Of a DNA stretch of 64,000 nt, positions 40,508 through 49,643 are shown piece by piece (position 1 is the stretch's first letter; each line of letters starts with the position of its first letter). The notes under the pieces were generated by a model, which had not been told where the DNA came from, ran no database searches, and worked only from the letters and a program-made list of their open reading frames with translations. The DNA is from Natrinema amylolyticum. Its GTDB lineage: Archaea > Halobacteriota > Halobacteria > Halobacteriales > Natrialbaceae. The position numbers and the translations under genes are program-made. Where the stretch lies: the NCBI RefSeq assembly GCF_020515625.1, contig NZ_JAIWPJ010000001.1, positions 124,001-188,000 on the forward strand, written 5' to 3'.

Positions 40508-42103
40508 TCAGGACGCGACCGTTTCGGACTCGGGCTCGAGGCCCGCCTCGTCCTCGCGGAGCTTGAACTTCTGGATCTTGCCGCTGGGGTTCTTGGGGAG
40601 TTCGTCGACGAAGTAGTAGGTTCGGGGCCGCTTGAAGTCGGCGAGCCGGTCGCTCTCGAGGACGAACGAGTCGAGGTCGGTCGCGTCGACGTCCTCGCCG
40701 GCGACGACGTAGGCGACGACCTGTTCGCCCCACTCGTCGTCGGGTTCGCCGACGACGGCCGCCTCTTCGACGGCGTCGTGTGCGAACAGCGCGTCCTCGA
40801 CCTCGGCGGGGTAGACGTTCTCGCCGCCGGAGACGATCATGTCGTCCTTCCGGTCGACGACGTAGAGGTAGCCGTCGTCGTCGCGGTAGCCCAGATCGCC
40901 CGTGTAGTACCAGGTCGTCCCGTCGGCCTCGCGCAGCGACTCCGCGGTCGCCTCGGGACGGTTCCAGTACTCCCGCATCGTACACGGGCTGGCGAGCAGG
41001 ATTTCGCCGATCTCACCGTCCTCGACCTCCCGGTCCGGCTCCGCGTCGGGTTCGACGATGCGAAGGCGGTGATTGAGTCCGGGCAGTCCGGCCGATCCCT
41101 GTTTCGGGAGCTGGTCGGCCGCCGACTGGAAGACGGCGGCGGGCCCGAGTTCGGTCATCCCGTACGCCTGGACGTAGTCCTCGCAGAGGTGTTCCATGCA
41201 GTTCTCGAGTACCTGTTCGGGCATCGGGGCCGCGCCGTAGAGTCCGAGCCGGAGCGAGGAGACGTCGGCGGCCGACTCGGCGGCGGTCATCGAGAGCGCG
41301 TTCCAGGCCGTCGGAGCCGCGAAGAGGACCGTCACGCCGTGGTCCTCGACCGCCTCAAGCACCGCCTCGGGTTCGAACTCGTGATGGATGACGTTCGCCG
41401 CGCCGCGATGGACTCGCGCGAACAGGTTACAGTGGAGTTCGGCGCAGTGATACAGCGGCATCATCGACAGCCCGACGTCGTCGCGGGTGAGGTTCATCTC
41501 CGCGATACACAGGAGGTTGTGTTCCACCATGTTCCGGTGCTCGTGGACGACCCCCTTCGGCCGGCCCGTCGTCCCCGACGTGTATATGAAGGCGTACACG
41601 TCGTCCTCGTCGACGCGAACGTCCGGTCGGTCGGCCGAGCCCGACTCGAGCAGCTCGTAGAATCCCGTCGCGTACTCGGGTCCCTCCTCGCGGTCGTCGT
41701 CGATATAGACGTACTCCGAGACTGTCTCGAGGCTCGGGCGGGCCCCCTCGACCGCCTCCCGCGTGTCGGACTCGAAGAGCACCATCTTGGCCTCGGCGTC
41801 GTTGACGATGTACTCGATCTCGCCCGACGGCAACCGGAAGTTCAGCGGGGTGAAGACGGCACCGATCTTCGCGCACGCGTAGACGGTGAGCGCCATCTCC
41901 GACCCGTTGTACAGCACCGTCGCGACCCTGTCTCCCGTCTCGATGCCGGCCTCGAGCAGGGCGTTGGCCAGCCGATTCACCCGCTCGTCGAACTCGGCGT
42001 AGGTCCACCGCTGGTCCTTGCGCGGATAGATTATCGCGTCGCGCTCGGGATGGCGATCGACCGTCCCCTCGAGGGTGTCGCCTATCGTGGGATGTTCTGA
42101 CAT
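40508..42103 (-). CDS. Acyl-CoA synthetase (AMP-forming)
   Basis: 531 aa. P-loop YTSGTTGRPKGVVH, YGMTELGP, YYTGDLGYRD, VDRKDDMIVSGGENVYPAEV and the C-terminal lysine loop PKNPSGKIQKFKLR are all present, so the enzyme should be active on a carboxylic acid, medium- or long-chain or aryl. It activates the acid as an adenylate, then makes the CoA thioester. A strong TATA box and short palindrome lie just upstream; no neighbouring fatty-acid genes are seen. Confidence 0.92.
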   Translation of the reverse strand: MSEHPTIGDTLEGTVDRHPERDAIIYPRKDQRWTYAEFDERVNRLANALLEAGIETGDRVATVLYNGSEMALTVYACAKIGAVFTPLNFRLPSGEIEYIVNDAEAKMVLFESDTREAVEGARPSLETVSEYVYIDDDREEGPEYATGFYELLESGSADRPDVRVDEDDVYAFIYTSGTTGRPKGVVHEHRNMVEHNLLCIAEMNLTRDDVGLSMMPLYHCAELHCNLFARVHRGAANVIHHEFEPEAVLEAVEDHGVTVLFAAPTAWNALSMTAAESAADVSSLRLGLYGAAPMPEQVLENCMEHLCEDYVQAYGMTELGPAAVFQSAADQLPKQGSAGLPGLNHRLRIVEPDAEPDREVEDGEIGEILLASPCTMREYWNRPEATAESLREADGTTWYYTGDLGYRDDDGYLYVVDRKDDMIVSGGENVYPAEVEDALFAHDAVEEAAVVGEPDDEWGEQVVAYVVAGEDVDATDLDSFVLESDRLADFKRPRTYYFVDELPKNPSGKIQKFKLREDEAGLEPESETVAS

Positions 42104-42114
42104 ACCGCGACAAT

Positions 42115-42137
42115 CTACTACGGAGTAGTTTATATTT
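42115..42137 (-). promoter_or_regulatory. Acyl-CoA synthetase promoter with operator-like repeat
   Basis: AAATATAAAC (42,128-42,137) is the TATA box about 28 nt before the ATG. CTACT-4nt-AGTAG (42,115-42,128) is a perfect 5-bp inverted repeat between the TATA box and the predicted start, a typical repressor position. Confidence 0.5.
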
Positions 42138-42352
42138 GTTATTGGACCAATTACCGTTCGCCATTGCGGCTCGACGGAATACTGTCGGTGTGTTCGACTC
42201 GGCGATGGACGCGAGCGGTGCCCCGAACCGTGTTTCGACGCCGACTGTGGGGAGCCACCGCTCGAGCCCCTCCGAACGACGCGATCTATCGAGCGGCGAC
42301 GCAGCGTCCGGTTCGCCACGACTTGCTCTCCGCGACCGATCCGAAGGTGCTG

Positions 42353-43075
42353 TTACGTCGGATCGACGGCGACCACGTCCTCCGTGGAGTTGAAGTGGAC
42401 GCGTCGCTCCGCGTCGACGGTGAGACTCACGCGCGCGAGTTCGAAGTTCTCCGGGCGTTCGACACGGACGACCGAGTGTCGCGCGGTGAGATCGTCCGTC
42501 CGTTCGTACGGCGTCGTGTGACACCCGTGGAGACGGACGCCGCGGTCGGTCGCCTCCGCGCGCTTCCAGTGGTGGGTGACCGATCCCGAGCCGTAGCCGG
42601 ACTCGACGACGAGCAGGACATTCTCCGCGAAGTCGATCGCGTCGATAGGTTCTTCGGGTTCCTCGCCGCTGCCGTCGCCGCCGTCGTCGCCACCGAGTTC
42701 GAAGACCTCGCGGACCTCCGCCGCGCTCGTGAGGGCGCGAACGGCGTACGCGTCGGTCTCGGCGTCGACGTTCGATAGCAAGAGATCGGCCCGCGGAGCC
42801 GACACCATCTGGAACTCGAGGTCGGAGTCCGCCGACATGTTCTCACAGAGAGACAGTTGGTTCCACTCGTCGCGGTCGTTGGGTTGCTCCTTGATCTCGT
42901 ACGGCGGCTCGTCCACGCGAGGGTCTTCGGGAATCGCGGTCGTCGGTTCCGAATCGCCGTTGCCGTTCCCGTTCCCATTTCCGCTCTCGCTCTCGTCATC
43001 GGCCTGGAGACAGCCGGCCGATGCGATCGTTGTGAGAGCGGTGCCGGCGAGGAACCGTCGTCGATCGATTCTCAT
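42353..43075 (-). CDS. Tat lipoprotein of unknown function
   Basis: 240 aa. MRIDRRRFLAGTALTTIASAG followed by C: twin-Arg plus lipobox, then a Gly/Asn-rich linker. The mature part (VRALTSAAEVREVFELGG, then AIDFAENVLLVVESGYGSG and HWKRAEATDRGVRLHGCHTT) is a beta-rich domain with a few Cys. TATA CTTTACAAAATCC 27 nt upstream. Anchored outside; substrate unknown. Confidence 0.75.
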   Translation of the reverse strand: MRIDRRRFLAGTALTTIASAGCLQADDESESGNGNGNGNGDSEPTTAIPEDPRVDEPPYEIKEQPNDRDEWNQLSLCENMSADSDLEFQMVSAPRADLLLSNVDAETDAYAVRALTSAAEVREVFELGGDDGGDGSGEEPEEPIDAIDFAENVLLVVESGYGSGSVTHHWKRAEATDRGVRLHGCHTTPYERTDDLTARHSVVRVERPENFELARVSLTVDAERRVHFNSTEDVVAVDPT

Positions 43076-43500
43076 CCCTTCTTCCCTACAGCGGGATTTT
43101 GTAAAGTTCTTCTAGTGGGTGAAAGACGCACTTGAGCTACGGAGCCGCCGCGATTCCTCGTTTCCGGACGGGACAGTGTGCTCGACCGCCGTCCCCGTCG
43201 TACGAGTCCCGACTCCGGGACGTCCTGACGCCGCGCTCTCTCGGCTGTCACGGGGTCGATCGACGCTCTCGAGAGTTCCACTGGTGGACACCTCACACGC
43301 CGGTACCGTCTCGAACGCTACTGGGCTCGGTGACTCCCTCGAGACGCTCCCTCAGAAGAACGATATTACGCTACTGATGGTGGTCGGAATAGCTCTCTTA
43401 CCCCGTGCGTCCGTTACGGCGAATTCGGATGTTTCTAGTCTCGAAACGCTCGAACGAAACTCCCGATTTTTGTCGAACTGTGACGGGACCATCGATGGGT
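43076..43500. other. Intergenic region, 425 bp
   Basis: Contains the lipoprotein promoter at its left (TATA near 43,097-43,107, minus strand). Open frames on either strand are Arg/Ser/Thr-rich and look non-coding. The right end precedes the DUF7282-like gene. Nothing else recognised. Confidence 0.35.
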
Positions 43501-44127
43501 ATGATGCCACGTACAAGAACCGTCGGCGTCGCAGTCATCGCGGCGCTCGTCCTCCTCTCGGGGGCGAGCATCGCGTTCGCCGCGACCGACGCCGGAACGG
43601 CCCAAGACAACGAGACGGAGAACGAAACGGCGACAGTGACGTTCGAGAACCAGACGTCGAACGGGACGGCGGTCGTAGTCAATAACACGACGCTACCCGA
43701 GGGCGGCTTCGCCGTCATCCACGCGGCCGTACCCGTCGACGGGGACAACATGACGGATAACGCCACCGACGACGAGAACGGAGACAACGCGACGGCGGAC
43801 GAGAACGAGACCGTCACCAACATGTCCGAGGAGTACGAGGCCGGTGAAGTTCTGGGTAACTCCACCCACTTAGAGTCCGGCGACCACGAAAACGTGACCG
43901 TCGAACTCAACAAGTCCCTCGAGGAGAGCCAAGTCCTGATCGCGATGGCCCATCAGGACACCAACGACAATCAGACGTACGACTTCCCCGAGGCCGACGA
44001 CCCGTATATCACTGACGGCGAGCCAGTGATCGACGACGCGCTGATCACGCTCGAGGACGAGATGAACGAGACGGCCGCGAACGAGACGATGGATGACGAT
44101 ATGGAGGACAACGAGTCGGAGCCGTAG
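43501..44127 (+). CDS. Secreted acidic protein with DUF7282-like domain
   Basis: 208 aa starting at ATG 43501 (MMPRTRTVGVAVIAALVLLS; an ATG at 43495 is also possible). The Sec-type signal is followed by VTFENQTSNGTAVVVNN, ending VLIAMAHQDTNDNQTYDFPE and EPVIDDALITLEDE: the beta-sandwich of the haloarchaeal DUF7282 group, here with an acidic Asn/Asp/Glu insertion of ~40 residues. Many Asn-X-Thr/Ser sequons suggest N-glycosylation. Function unknown. Confidence 0.75.
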   Translation: MMPRTRTVGVAVIAALVLLSGASIAFAATDAGTAQDNETENETATVTFENQTSNGTAVVVNNTTLPEGGFAVIHAAVPVDGDNMTDNATDDENGDNATADENETVTNMSEEYEAGEVLGNSTHLESGDHENVTVELNKSLEESQVLIAMAHQDTNDNQTYDFPEADDPYITDGEPVIDDALITLEDEMNETAANETMDDDMEDNESEP

Positions 44128-44176
44128 CGACCGCTGTCCGCTTTTTCTACCAGTTCGTGCGTCTCGAGTGATCGTC

Positions 44177-44317
44177 TCAGGTGATCCGCTCGCCATCGTC
44201 GGCGACCGCGAGCGCGCAGTCGTCACAGAGCCACCAGCCGATCAGCGGATCGCATTCGGGGATCACCGTTCCGCAGTCGGGACACCGCGGGGGCTCCGTA
44301 CTTCGGCCCCTCGTCAT
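44177..44317 (-). CDS. 46-aa zinc-ribbon protein
   Basis: MTRGRSTEPPRCPDCGTVIP followed by ECDPLIGWWLCDDCALAVAD: CPDC and CDDC pairs form a zinc ribbon. Its ATG overlaps the stop of an upstream wHTH remnant (ATGA), so it once formed a two-gene operon. Tiny zinc ribbons are common in haloarchaea; function unknown. Confidence 0.65.
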   Translation of the reverse strand: MTRGRSTEPPRCPDCGTVIPECDPLIGWWLCDDCALAVADDGERIT

Positions 44318-44493
44318 CCGTCGTTGATTTCTCGAGTCGGTGTGCCGTCGGTGCGGTCGACAATGATGAGTCCGCAGGCATCGGCGAGGTATTCGATGCG
44401 CGCCCGTAGGAGAGCCCAGCCGGCGTCGGTGGTCTCGTACACACGGCCCCGAGATTCTAATTGTCTCGACTCATTGAGTGGGTGATTTTGACC
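44314..44493 (-). pseudogene. Remnant of a winged-helix gene, start missing
   Basis: Open frame of 59 codons ending ...INDG before ATGA of the zinc-ribbon gene: LNESRQLESRGRVYETTDAG, then WALLRARIEYLADACGLIIV. This is the second half of a wHTH domain. No start codon lies in the correct place; a stop TAG stands directly before it at 44,494. The first half is gone, so it is probably a truncated gene. Confidence 0.55.
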
Positions 44494-44770
44494 CTACACT
44501 GGAGACCCGTGTCTGCTCGCTCGAGAAGAGATCCGTTTCAAATAGTGGATAGCCGAGATATGCACACGGGAGTTCACATCTCGTGTGCATATTCGAGGAT
44601 CAGATTCTGTCGGTGTACGACCCCAGGCAGTTGAGCCAGAGTGGCACTTCACCACCTTCTATTCACAGAGTGATTAGCCGAACGCCCTGATAACTACACG
44701 TGCGGACATACCGCTGAGTTACCTTGTCAGCAATCCTCACAACCGAGTGTTTATACTGTGCTAAACGCGC
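44494..44770. repeat. Gene-free segment with an 11-bp inverted repeat
   Basis: 277 bp with no gene. It holds ATATGCACACG (44,558-44,568) and CGTGTGCATAT (44,582-44,592), perfect arms around a 13-nt loop. It lies at the break of the truncated wHTH gene, so it may be the scar of a mobile element or a terminator-like structure. The MOSC gene's promoter must be at the right end. Confidence 0.45.
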
Positions 44771-45271
44771 ATGGCACACATGACCGGGAGCGGCACTGTC
44801 GAACGGATTTTTATCGCACCTGAAGCCGAAGCGGAGATGGAAGAACAGACCGGTGTTGAAGCAGTTGCTGGAAAGGGACTCCGAGGTGATCGCTACTTTA
44901 GCGAGATAGAGACGGGAACCTTCGTCGAGTGGGTGCCAGATGAGGAACGCCACGATGGGTACGATCTCACGTTGATTGAGCAAGAGGCTGTCACAGCAAT
45001 CGAACGTGAAGCGGGAATCGAACTCGCACCGGGAGAACACCGACGAAACATCGAAACCCGTGATGTCGCACTCAATCATCTCGTTGGGCAACGATTCCGC
45101 GTCGGTGACGCCATCTGTCGAGGGGATCGGCTGTGTGAACCGTGTAATCATCTTCAGCGCATCACTCAGGACGGCGTATTGCAGGCACTCACTCACCGAG
45201 GTGGGCTCCGAGCGGACATTCTCGAAGATGGGATGATTCGCCCCGGAGATGTCATCGAACCGCTCGAATAA
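44771..45271 (+). CDS. MOSC-domain protein
   Basis: 166 aa. GVEAVAGKGLRGDRYFSEIE, LAPGEHRRNIETRDVALNHL and FRVGDAICRGDRLCEPCNHL carry the MOSC core and the conserved Cys that is thought to bind sulfur or molybdenum cofactor. Family members act in Mo-cofactor sulfuration or N-hydroxylated substrate reduction. Start ATG 44771 or 44780. Stand-alone here. Confidence 0.88.
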   Translation: MAHMTGSGTVERIFIAPEAEAEMEEQTGVEAVAGKGLRGDRYFSEIETGTFVEWVPDEERHDGYDLTLIEQEAVTAIEREAGIELAPGEHRRNIETRDVALNHLVGQRFRVGDAICRGDRLCEPCNHLQRITQDGVLQALTHRGGLRADILEDGMIRPGDVIEPLE

Positions 45272-45384
45272 TCTGCACTCGCACGTTTAGAAATAGTTAG
45301 TACTCCCGCTTGCGGCTGCTAGATCTGGTGGACAATCGACCCGCTTGCGGATCGAGACGGTCGAGAGGAAAGGGGAACGTGCGT

Positions 45385-46569
45385 CTACGGTAGCGCCTTC
45401 CGGAGGTCCTCGCAGAGGTCATCGGCGTCTTCGAGGCCAACGGATACCCGGACCAACGTCTCGGGAATCTCCGCTGACTCCTCACTACGACTGAACTCGT
45501 CGGGGATCATTAGTGACGGGACCTCAACAAGGCTCTCGATCCCACCGAGACTAGCTCCCGGCGTGAATACCTCAAGCCCCTCGATGAACGCCTCAAGTTC
45601 AATGAGTGTGCCGTCAAACTCGAAGGACAGCATCCCGCTGTACCCCGACATCTGCTCACTCGCAAGCTCGTGTTGCGGGTGGCTCTCAAGACCCGGATAG
45701 TGGACACGAGCGACCCGATCGTGGCTCTCGAGGAACCGGGCAACCGCCATCGCGTTCTTCTCGTGATGTTCCATCCGCGCGGGCAGCGTCTTGATGCCTC
45801 GGGCAACGAGATAGCAGTCGAACGGCGAAAGCATATTCCCAAGCCCAACCCGCTGCGCGAACGCTAATTGCTCGAAAACCCCACTGTCGTCGGTGATAAC
45901 GGCACCGCCGATCGAGTCGGAGTGTCCGTTGAGATACTTGGTGGTGCTGTGAACGACCACATCAGCACCCAGTTCGAGTGGGGATTGGTAGTACGGACTC
46001 GCAAAGGTACTGTCCACGCCGAACAGAGCATCATGGTCATCGGCGATGTCGGCTATCGTTTGGATATCACACAACCTAATCAAGGGGTTTGACGGTGTTT
46101 CTGCCCAGATCAAGTCAGTGTCCGCGTTGACTGCATCGGCGACGTTGTCGGGGTCACGGGCGTCAACAAAGTCAATGTCAACGCCAAGATGTCCGGCCAT
46201 GTGTTCGGTGAGCAGTTTTTCGGTTCCGCTATAGGTGGTGTCCGAGGAGACGACGTGGCCTCCCGGGGGGACCAGCGATAGCATCGTCGTCGATGTGGCG
46301 GCCATCCCGGAGGCGAACGCCAATCCATGCTCACCGCCTTCGAGGCGGGCTAACTGCGCTTCGAGGGCTGCCCGTGTCGGATTGCTCTCGCGCGAATAGT
46401 CGTGTTCATTGGCATCCTCCCCGCTGGCCCACTCGAACGTAGTCGAAAGGTGGATCGGCGGGACGACGTCGTTCGTTCCATTTCTGTGAGGATGCGTTTC
46501 GGTTTCAGCTGCGCCGACTGCGATGGTTGCGAATCGATTCCTGTCGGACTGGCTATTGTGTCGTGTCAT
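45385..46569 (-). CDS. metB: Cystathionine gamma-synthase/lyase (PLP-dependent)
   Basis: 394 aa. The PLP lysine lies in VVHSTTKYLNGHSD. FASGMAATSTTML, YSGTEKLL, IWAETPSNP and the C-terminal GGIESLVEVPSLMIP belong to the Cys/Met-metabolism PLP family. Synthase, lyase or homocysteine activity cannot be separated by eye; the symbol is tentative. No related pathway gene adjoins. Confidence 0.85.
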   Translation of the reverse strand: MTRHNSQSDRNRFATIAVGAAETETHPHRNGTNDVVPPIHLSTTFEWASGEDANEHDYSRESNPTRAALEAQLARLEGGEHGLAFASGMAATSTTMLSLVPPGGHVVSSDTTYSGTEKLLTEHMAGHLGVDIDFVDARDPDNVADAVNADTDLIWAETPSNPLIRLCDIQTIADIADDHDALFGVDSTFASPYYQSPLELGADVVVHSTTKYLNGHSDSIGGAVITDDSGVFEQLAFAQRVGLGNMLSPFDCYLVARGIKTLPARMEHHEKNAMAVARFLESHDRVARVHYPGLESHPQHELASEQMSGYSGMLSFEFDGTLIELEAFIEGLEVFTPGASLGGIESLVEVPSLMIPDEFSRSEESAEIPETLVRVSVGLEDADDLCEDLRKALP

Positions 46570-46726
46570 CAGAGACTCACCATGAGATCCACTCGAACCC
46601 AATTTAGAGGGGTGTTCATAGGAATGTTCTCAGTTGCGAAGAATAGGTGTGAAGTTCCCGGCGAGAGTGGTCAGAAACCCAGATCCCACTTAGTGAATGT
46701 TGAAGATTCTTGTTGACGTGCTGGAC

Positions 46727-48100
46727 TCAGGTGCTGATCAATGACGACTGAGGCGACGGGAAGAATACTCGCCATATGATGTTGGGCCGCAACAGCGCTG
46801 TGGGCGGCTGCTCTAACCGGAGCACACGGTTGAAGGCCTCACTCAATACTTTGTCGGAGTGAGCCTGGCGGGTGAGACGCCCCATGTACCAGCCGAACAG
46901 ATCGGTGCCGGGGGGCTTTGGGCCGGTCGTCTGCGGATAAGCAAAATCGGACCCGACCCCCAATCTCCAGACGGTGTTGATGACCTCGGCCGTCCGCTCG
47001 AAGAATCGGGGGCCGAGGTTCTTACCTCCGCCATCGGCGAGGCAATGATGGAGAACCAGAGCATCGAGTGCTGCAACCGACATCCCTTGTCCGTAGACCG
47101 GATTGAAGCTAGCGAGTGCATCACCGGTAACGACTAAGCCACTCGGGAATTCGTCGAGTTGCTCGTAGTGTCGCCAGCGACTCGTCGGGTACGGATAATG
47201 GTGAATTTCATCGGAGACCCACGATTGGGATTTCACTAACTCACCCAATTCGTCCATAGGAAGGCTCTCAGCGAACTCGACGAACTCCTCTTCGTCTGTC
47301 GGGGCGACGTCACCGTGGACGCCGATCATAATCACGTCCCAGCGGTTCCCCTCAATGGGATTGATTGCACTTCCCCTCGTGCGAGGTGCGCGGGGAAAGG
47401 CAGCGAACCCCCGACGGTCATCCGGTGGTCGCTCGATCTGAATTGAACTGTAAGTCAGGTCAACCTCTACCTCGTCGACGGGCGGCGCTTCGTAGCCGTG
47501 ATCATTCAGCCACTGTGGCGTACGGCTCGTCCGGCCGGTGGCATCGACAACGAGATCAGCGGTGAGCGTCGTCTCCGCGTCGTGCTCATCACGGAACGTC
47601 ACGCCAGTTACTGTCGTTTCGCTATCATCGAGGAGATAATTGACGAACTGGCATCCATCTCGCAAGGAAACGTTCTCAATTCGAGTTATGTGCCAGCGCA
47701 CCACCCATTCGAGGAGGGCCCGGCTCGAACCGTACATCGGGAGTCGGCTCTCCGGAGTGGCGGCGAACCCTCCCTTCTCATACGACTTCATTTCGGTGCT
47801 GCCATCGATCAACAGGCCGCCTTCCGAGAGTAGTTTTTCGCCGAAGCCGGGAAAGAAGTCCTCTAAAGTGGCTCGCCCTGCCTCTTGCATGAGGTGTGGA
47901 TGACTCGTTTGGGGCGCTCCGTCGCGTGTAATCGGTTCGTCGGACAGCGAATCACGCTCGATGACCACCACTTCTTCGAATCCATCGGCGAGCACTCGGG
48001 CCGCACAAAGGCCGGCCATACTCCCACCGACCACTACCGCTCGGTCGCCGATGGACGAAACCTGCTCTGGGTCGTACCGATCTACAGTTGCGAGGGTCAT
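46727..48100 (-). CDS. FAD-dependent monooxygenase
   Basis: 457 aa. Rossmann motif DRAVVVGGSMAGLCAARVLA, then VIERDSLSDEP, a DLVVDATGRTSRTPQWL segment and GDALASFNPVYGQGMSVAAL: the GxGxxG/DG/GD triad of PHBH-type monooxygenases. It is the last gene of a cluster with a 54-aa protein and an HTH_10 regulator. Substrate unknown; similar proteins act on polyketide-like or aromatic lipids. Start overlaps the 54-aa stop (ATGA). Confidence 0.85.
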   Translation of the reverse strand: MTLATVDRYDPEQVSSIGDRAVVVGGSMAGLCAARVLADGFEEVVVIERDSLSDEPITRDGAPQTSHPHLMQEAGRATLEDFFPGFGEKLLSEGGLLIDGSTEMKSYEKGGFAATPESRLPMYGSSRALLEWVVRWHITRIENVSLRDGCQFVNYLLDDSETTVTGVTFRDEHDAETTLTADLVVDATGRTSRTPQWLNDHGYEAPPVDEVEVDLTYSSIQIERPPDDRRGFAAFPRAPRTRGSAINPIEGNRWDVIMIGVHGDVAPTDEEEFVEFAESLPMDELGELVKSQSWVSDEIHHYPYPTSRWRHYEQLDEFPSGLVVTGDALASFNPVYGQGMSVAALDALVLHHCLADGGGKNLGPRFFERTAEVINTVWRLGVGSDFAYPQTTGPKPPGTDLFGWYMGRLTRQAHSDKVLSEAFNRVLRLEQPPTALLRPNIIWRVFFPSPQSSLIST

Positions 48101-48261
48101 AGATTGAGCTCTCCGTTTTGGGTATCCTTATCGTCACGTCTAACGATGCTTTCACGGTCTGCGTCGAGGGCGGTGTTATGGAACTCTTCATGTTCCTCGA
48201 CGGCATAATGATAGGCTTTGAACTTCTCTACTTCAATATCGATCGGCACCGATGCGTCCAT
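48097..48261 (-). CDS. 54-aa protein coupled to the monooxygenase
   Basis: MDASVPIDIEVEKFKAYHYA, then VEEHEEFHNTALDADRESIV, charged and His/Glu-rich. AAGGAGATC lies directly before the ATG. It overlaps the monooxygenase start by 4 bp, so it is co-translated. Alternative longer reading from 48,348 is less likely. Unknown function; may be a small partner or a metal-binding peptide. Confidence 0.6.
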   Translation of the reverse strand: MDASVPIDIEVEKFKAYHYAVEEHEEFHNTALDADRESIVRRDDKDTQNGELNL

Positions 48262-48328
48262 GATCTCCTTCACAGTTATGAGTGAGGACCGACGGTGAAC
48301 GTGTGTTTGGCCTAACTCATTGTGGTGT

Positions 48329-48982
48329 TTATAAGTACCGTTCGTCAATGACGATAGTATGCCGAATGAGTCTGTCCTGCGCCCGGCGAAGGCGTTCAGA
48401 AACTGATGGTGCGGATACGCCGAGTTCAGCTCCGATCTCCTCTAAGGAGCCAGTTCGAGGAATTTCGAAATAGCCTGCTTCATGGGCAGCAAGCAACGTT
48501 TCGCGCTGCTTTTGCGTGAGTCCATATCTGTCGTCGGCCTCGGGTGGGGCTTCGAATATCTGGTCCAACTGCAACTCAATATCGTACTTTTCACATGCGC
48601 CGTGGAATTCGGCGAGTGTCTCACGGTCGGCAAATCGGGCATGGGATCGGAACCCCGTCGGCGTGATCGTCGTATTGATTGGGACGATCTCCAATTGAAC
48701 GAACTCAGTGTAGCTGGTTGGCGATTGGTCAGATAACTCCACGCGATAGAGACGTCGATTCCCTCTCGTTCCGAGAATACTGTACGTCGCCACCATCGCT
48801 TCGTCAAGCGCCGTTTCCAGTGTATCGAATGTCTCGCTTTCTGCCCAGAAAATGACTACCAGCCGGCTGTGCTCGGAGGCCAGAATATCCTCAACTCGAA
48901 GAACTGAGTCTGAAGCAGTAGCGGCAACCGTTGTTAGCGGGATTTCCTCTGAGAACAGCTCGAACTTGACATCGAGAGTCAT
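48329..48982 (-). CDS. HTH_10 (bacterio-opsin-activator-like) regulator
   Basis: 217 aa. An N-terminal sensor-like half (VKFELFSEEIPLTTVAATAS...LEIVPINTTITPTGFRSHAR) precedes the C-terminal HTH_10 domain: LTQKQRETLLAAHEAGYFEI, PRTGSLEEIGAELGVSAPSV and SERLRRAQDRLIRHTI. It is 67 bp upstream of the 54-aa/monooxygenase pair on the same strand, so it may control them. Confidence 0.85.
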   Translation of the reverse strand: MTLDVKFELFSEEIPLTTVAATASDSVLRVEDILASEHSRLVVIFWAESETFDTLETALDEAMVATYSILGTRGNRRLYRVELSDQSPTSYTEFVQLEIVPINTTITPTGFRSHARFADRETLAEFHGACEKYDIELQLDQIFEAPPEADDRYGLTQKQRETLLAAHEAGYFEIPRTGSLEEIGAELGVSAPSVSERLRRAQDRLIRHTIVIDERYL

Positions 48983-49105
48983 TGGTATTCGAGAGAAGAG
49001 CAAGCCTCTTCAGTTATAAAAGTGCCTGCGTGATACGAGATGTTCGATTCATGCGACACAAGCATCCGCGACCGTTATGTTCGAATGGGTCGTCGGGCTT
49101 TAGCT

Positions 49106-49643
49106 TCATTTATTACGGTTATTTCCGGTCTCTTCCGCGAGTGGGACTGTAAATGAGAACGTTGTTCCCTCACCGGGGCTGGACTCAACCCCGATCTCCC
49201 CGCCATGACGCTCAACGATCCTACGACAGAAGGCAAGCCCGATTCCCGTGCCAGAAGTGTTCGCCGACGATTTCTGATTCTTCGTAACCCTTGATTCGTT
49301 CGGCCCCCTCGTTCCAGCTAATGACGGTGCCGTCGGAATCAAGCATGAAGATGGCGTAGTCTTCGACCGCATCGACGAAGGCGGTGAACTCTTCTCGATC
49401 GGGCTGTCGACCGACTGCCGTGCTCCCATCTGTACGCCATCAGACCCGTGTCGCACTGTCGATCTGTTTCGACCGCAATTTATCGCGCTCTGCAAGTTTC
49501 GTTAAAACGTTCCGTGCGGTAGGACGAGGACAGTCCAGCGTAGTAGCAACTTCGTCGGCAGTAACTGGCGTGCATGGGTGGTCCACCTGTGTAAAAAGTT
49601 CCCAGACATCCTCCCGAGTTACATCCGGTGTTGACCCAGCCAT
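49106..49643 (-). pseudogene. Broken HTH-PAS-HATPase histidine kinase
   Basis: N-terminus MAGSTPDVTREDVWELFTQV is a winged helix up to ...SATRV, cut by TGA at 49,440-49,442. The same frame then resumes as a PAS domain ([39 protein letters not shown]). Around 49,262 the frame shifts and the text jumps to the kinase end ([38 protein letters not shown]). The rest of PAS, HisKA and the N/G1 boxes are missing. So: a premature stop plus an internal deletion. Confidence 0.75.

Noticed and set aside
40241-42100. 619-residue plus-strand frame
   Set aside because: Antisense of the acyl-CoA synthetase; Val/Arg/Asp-rich shadow typical of high-GC genes.
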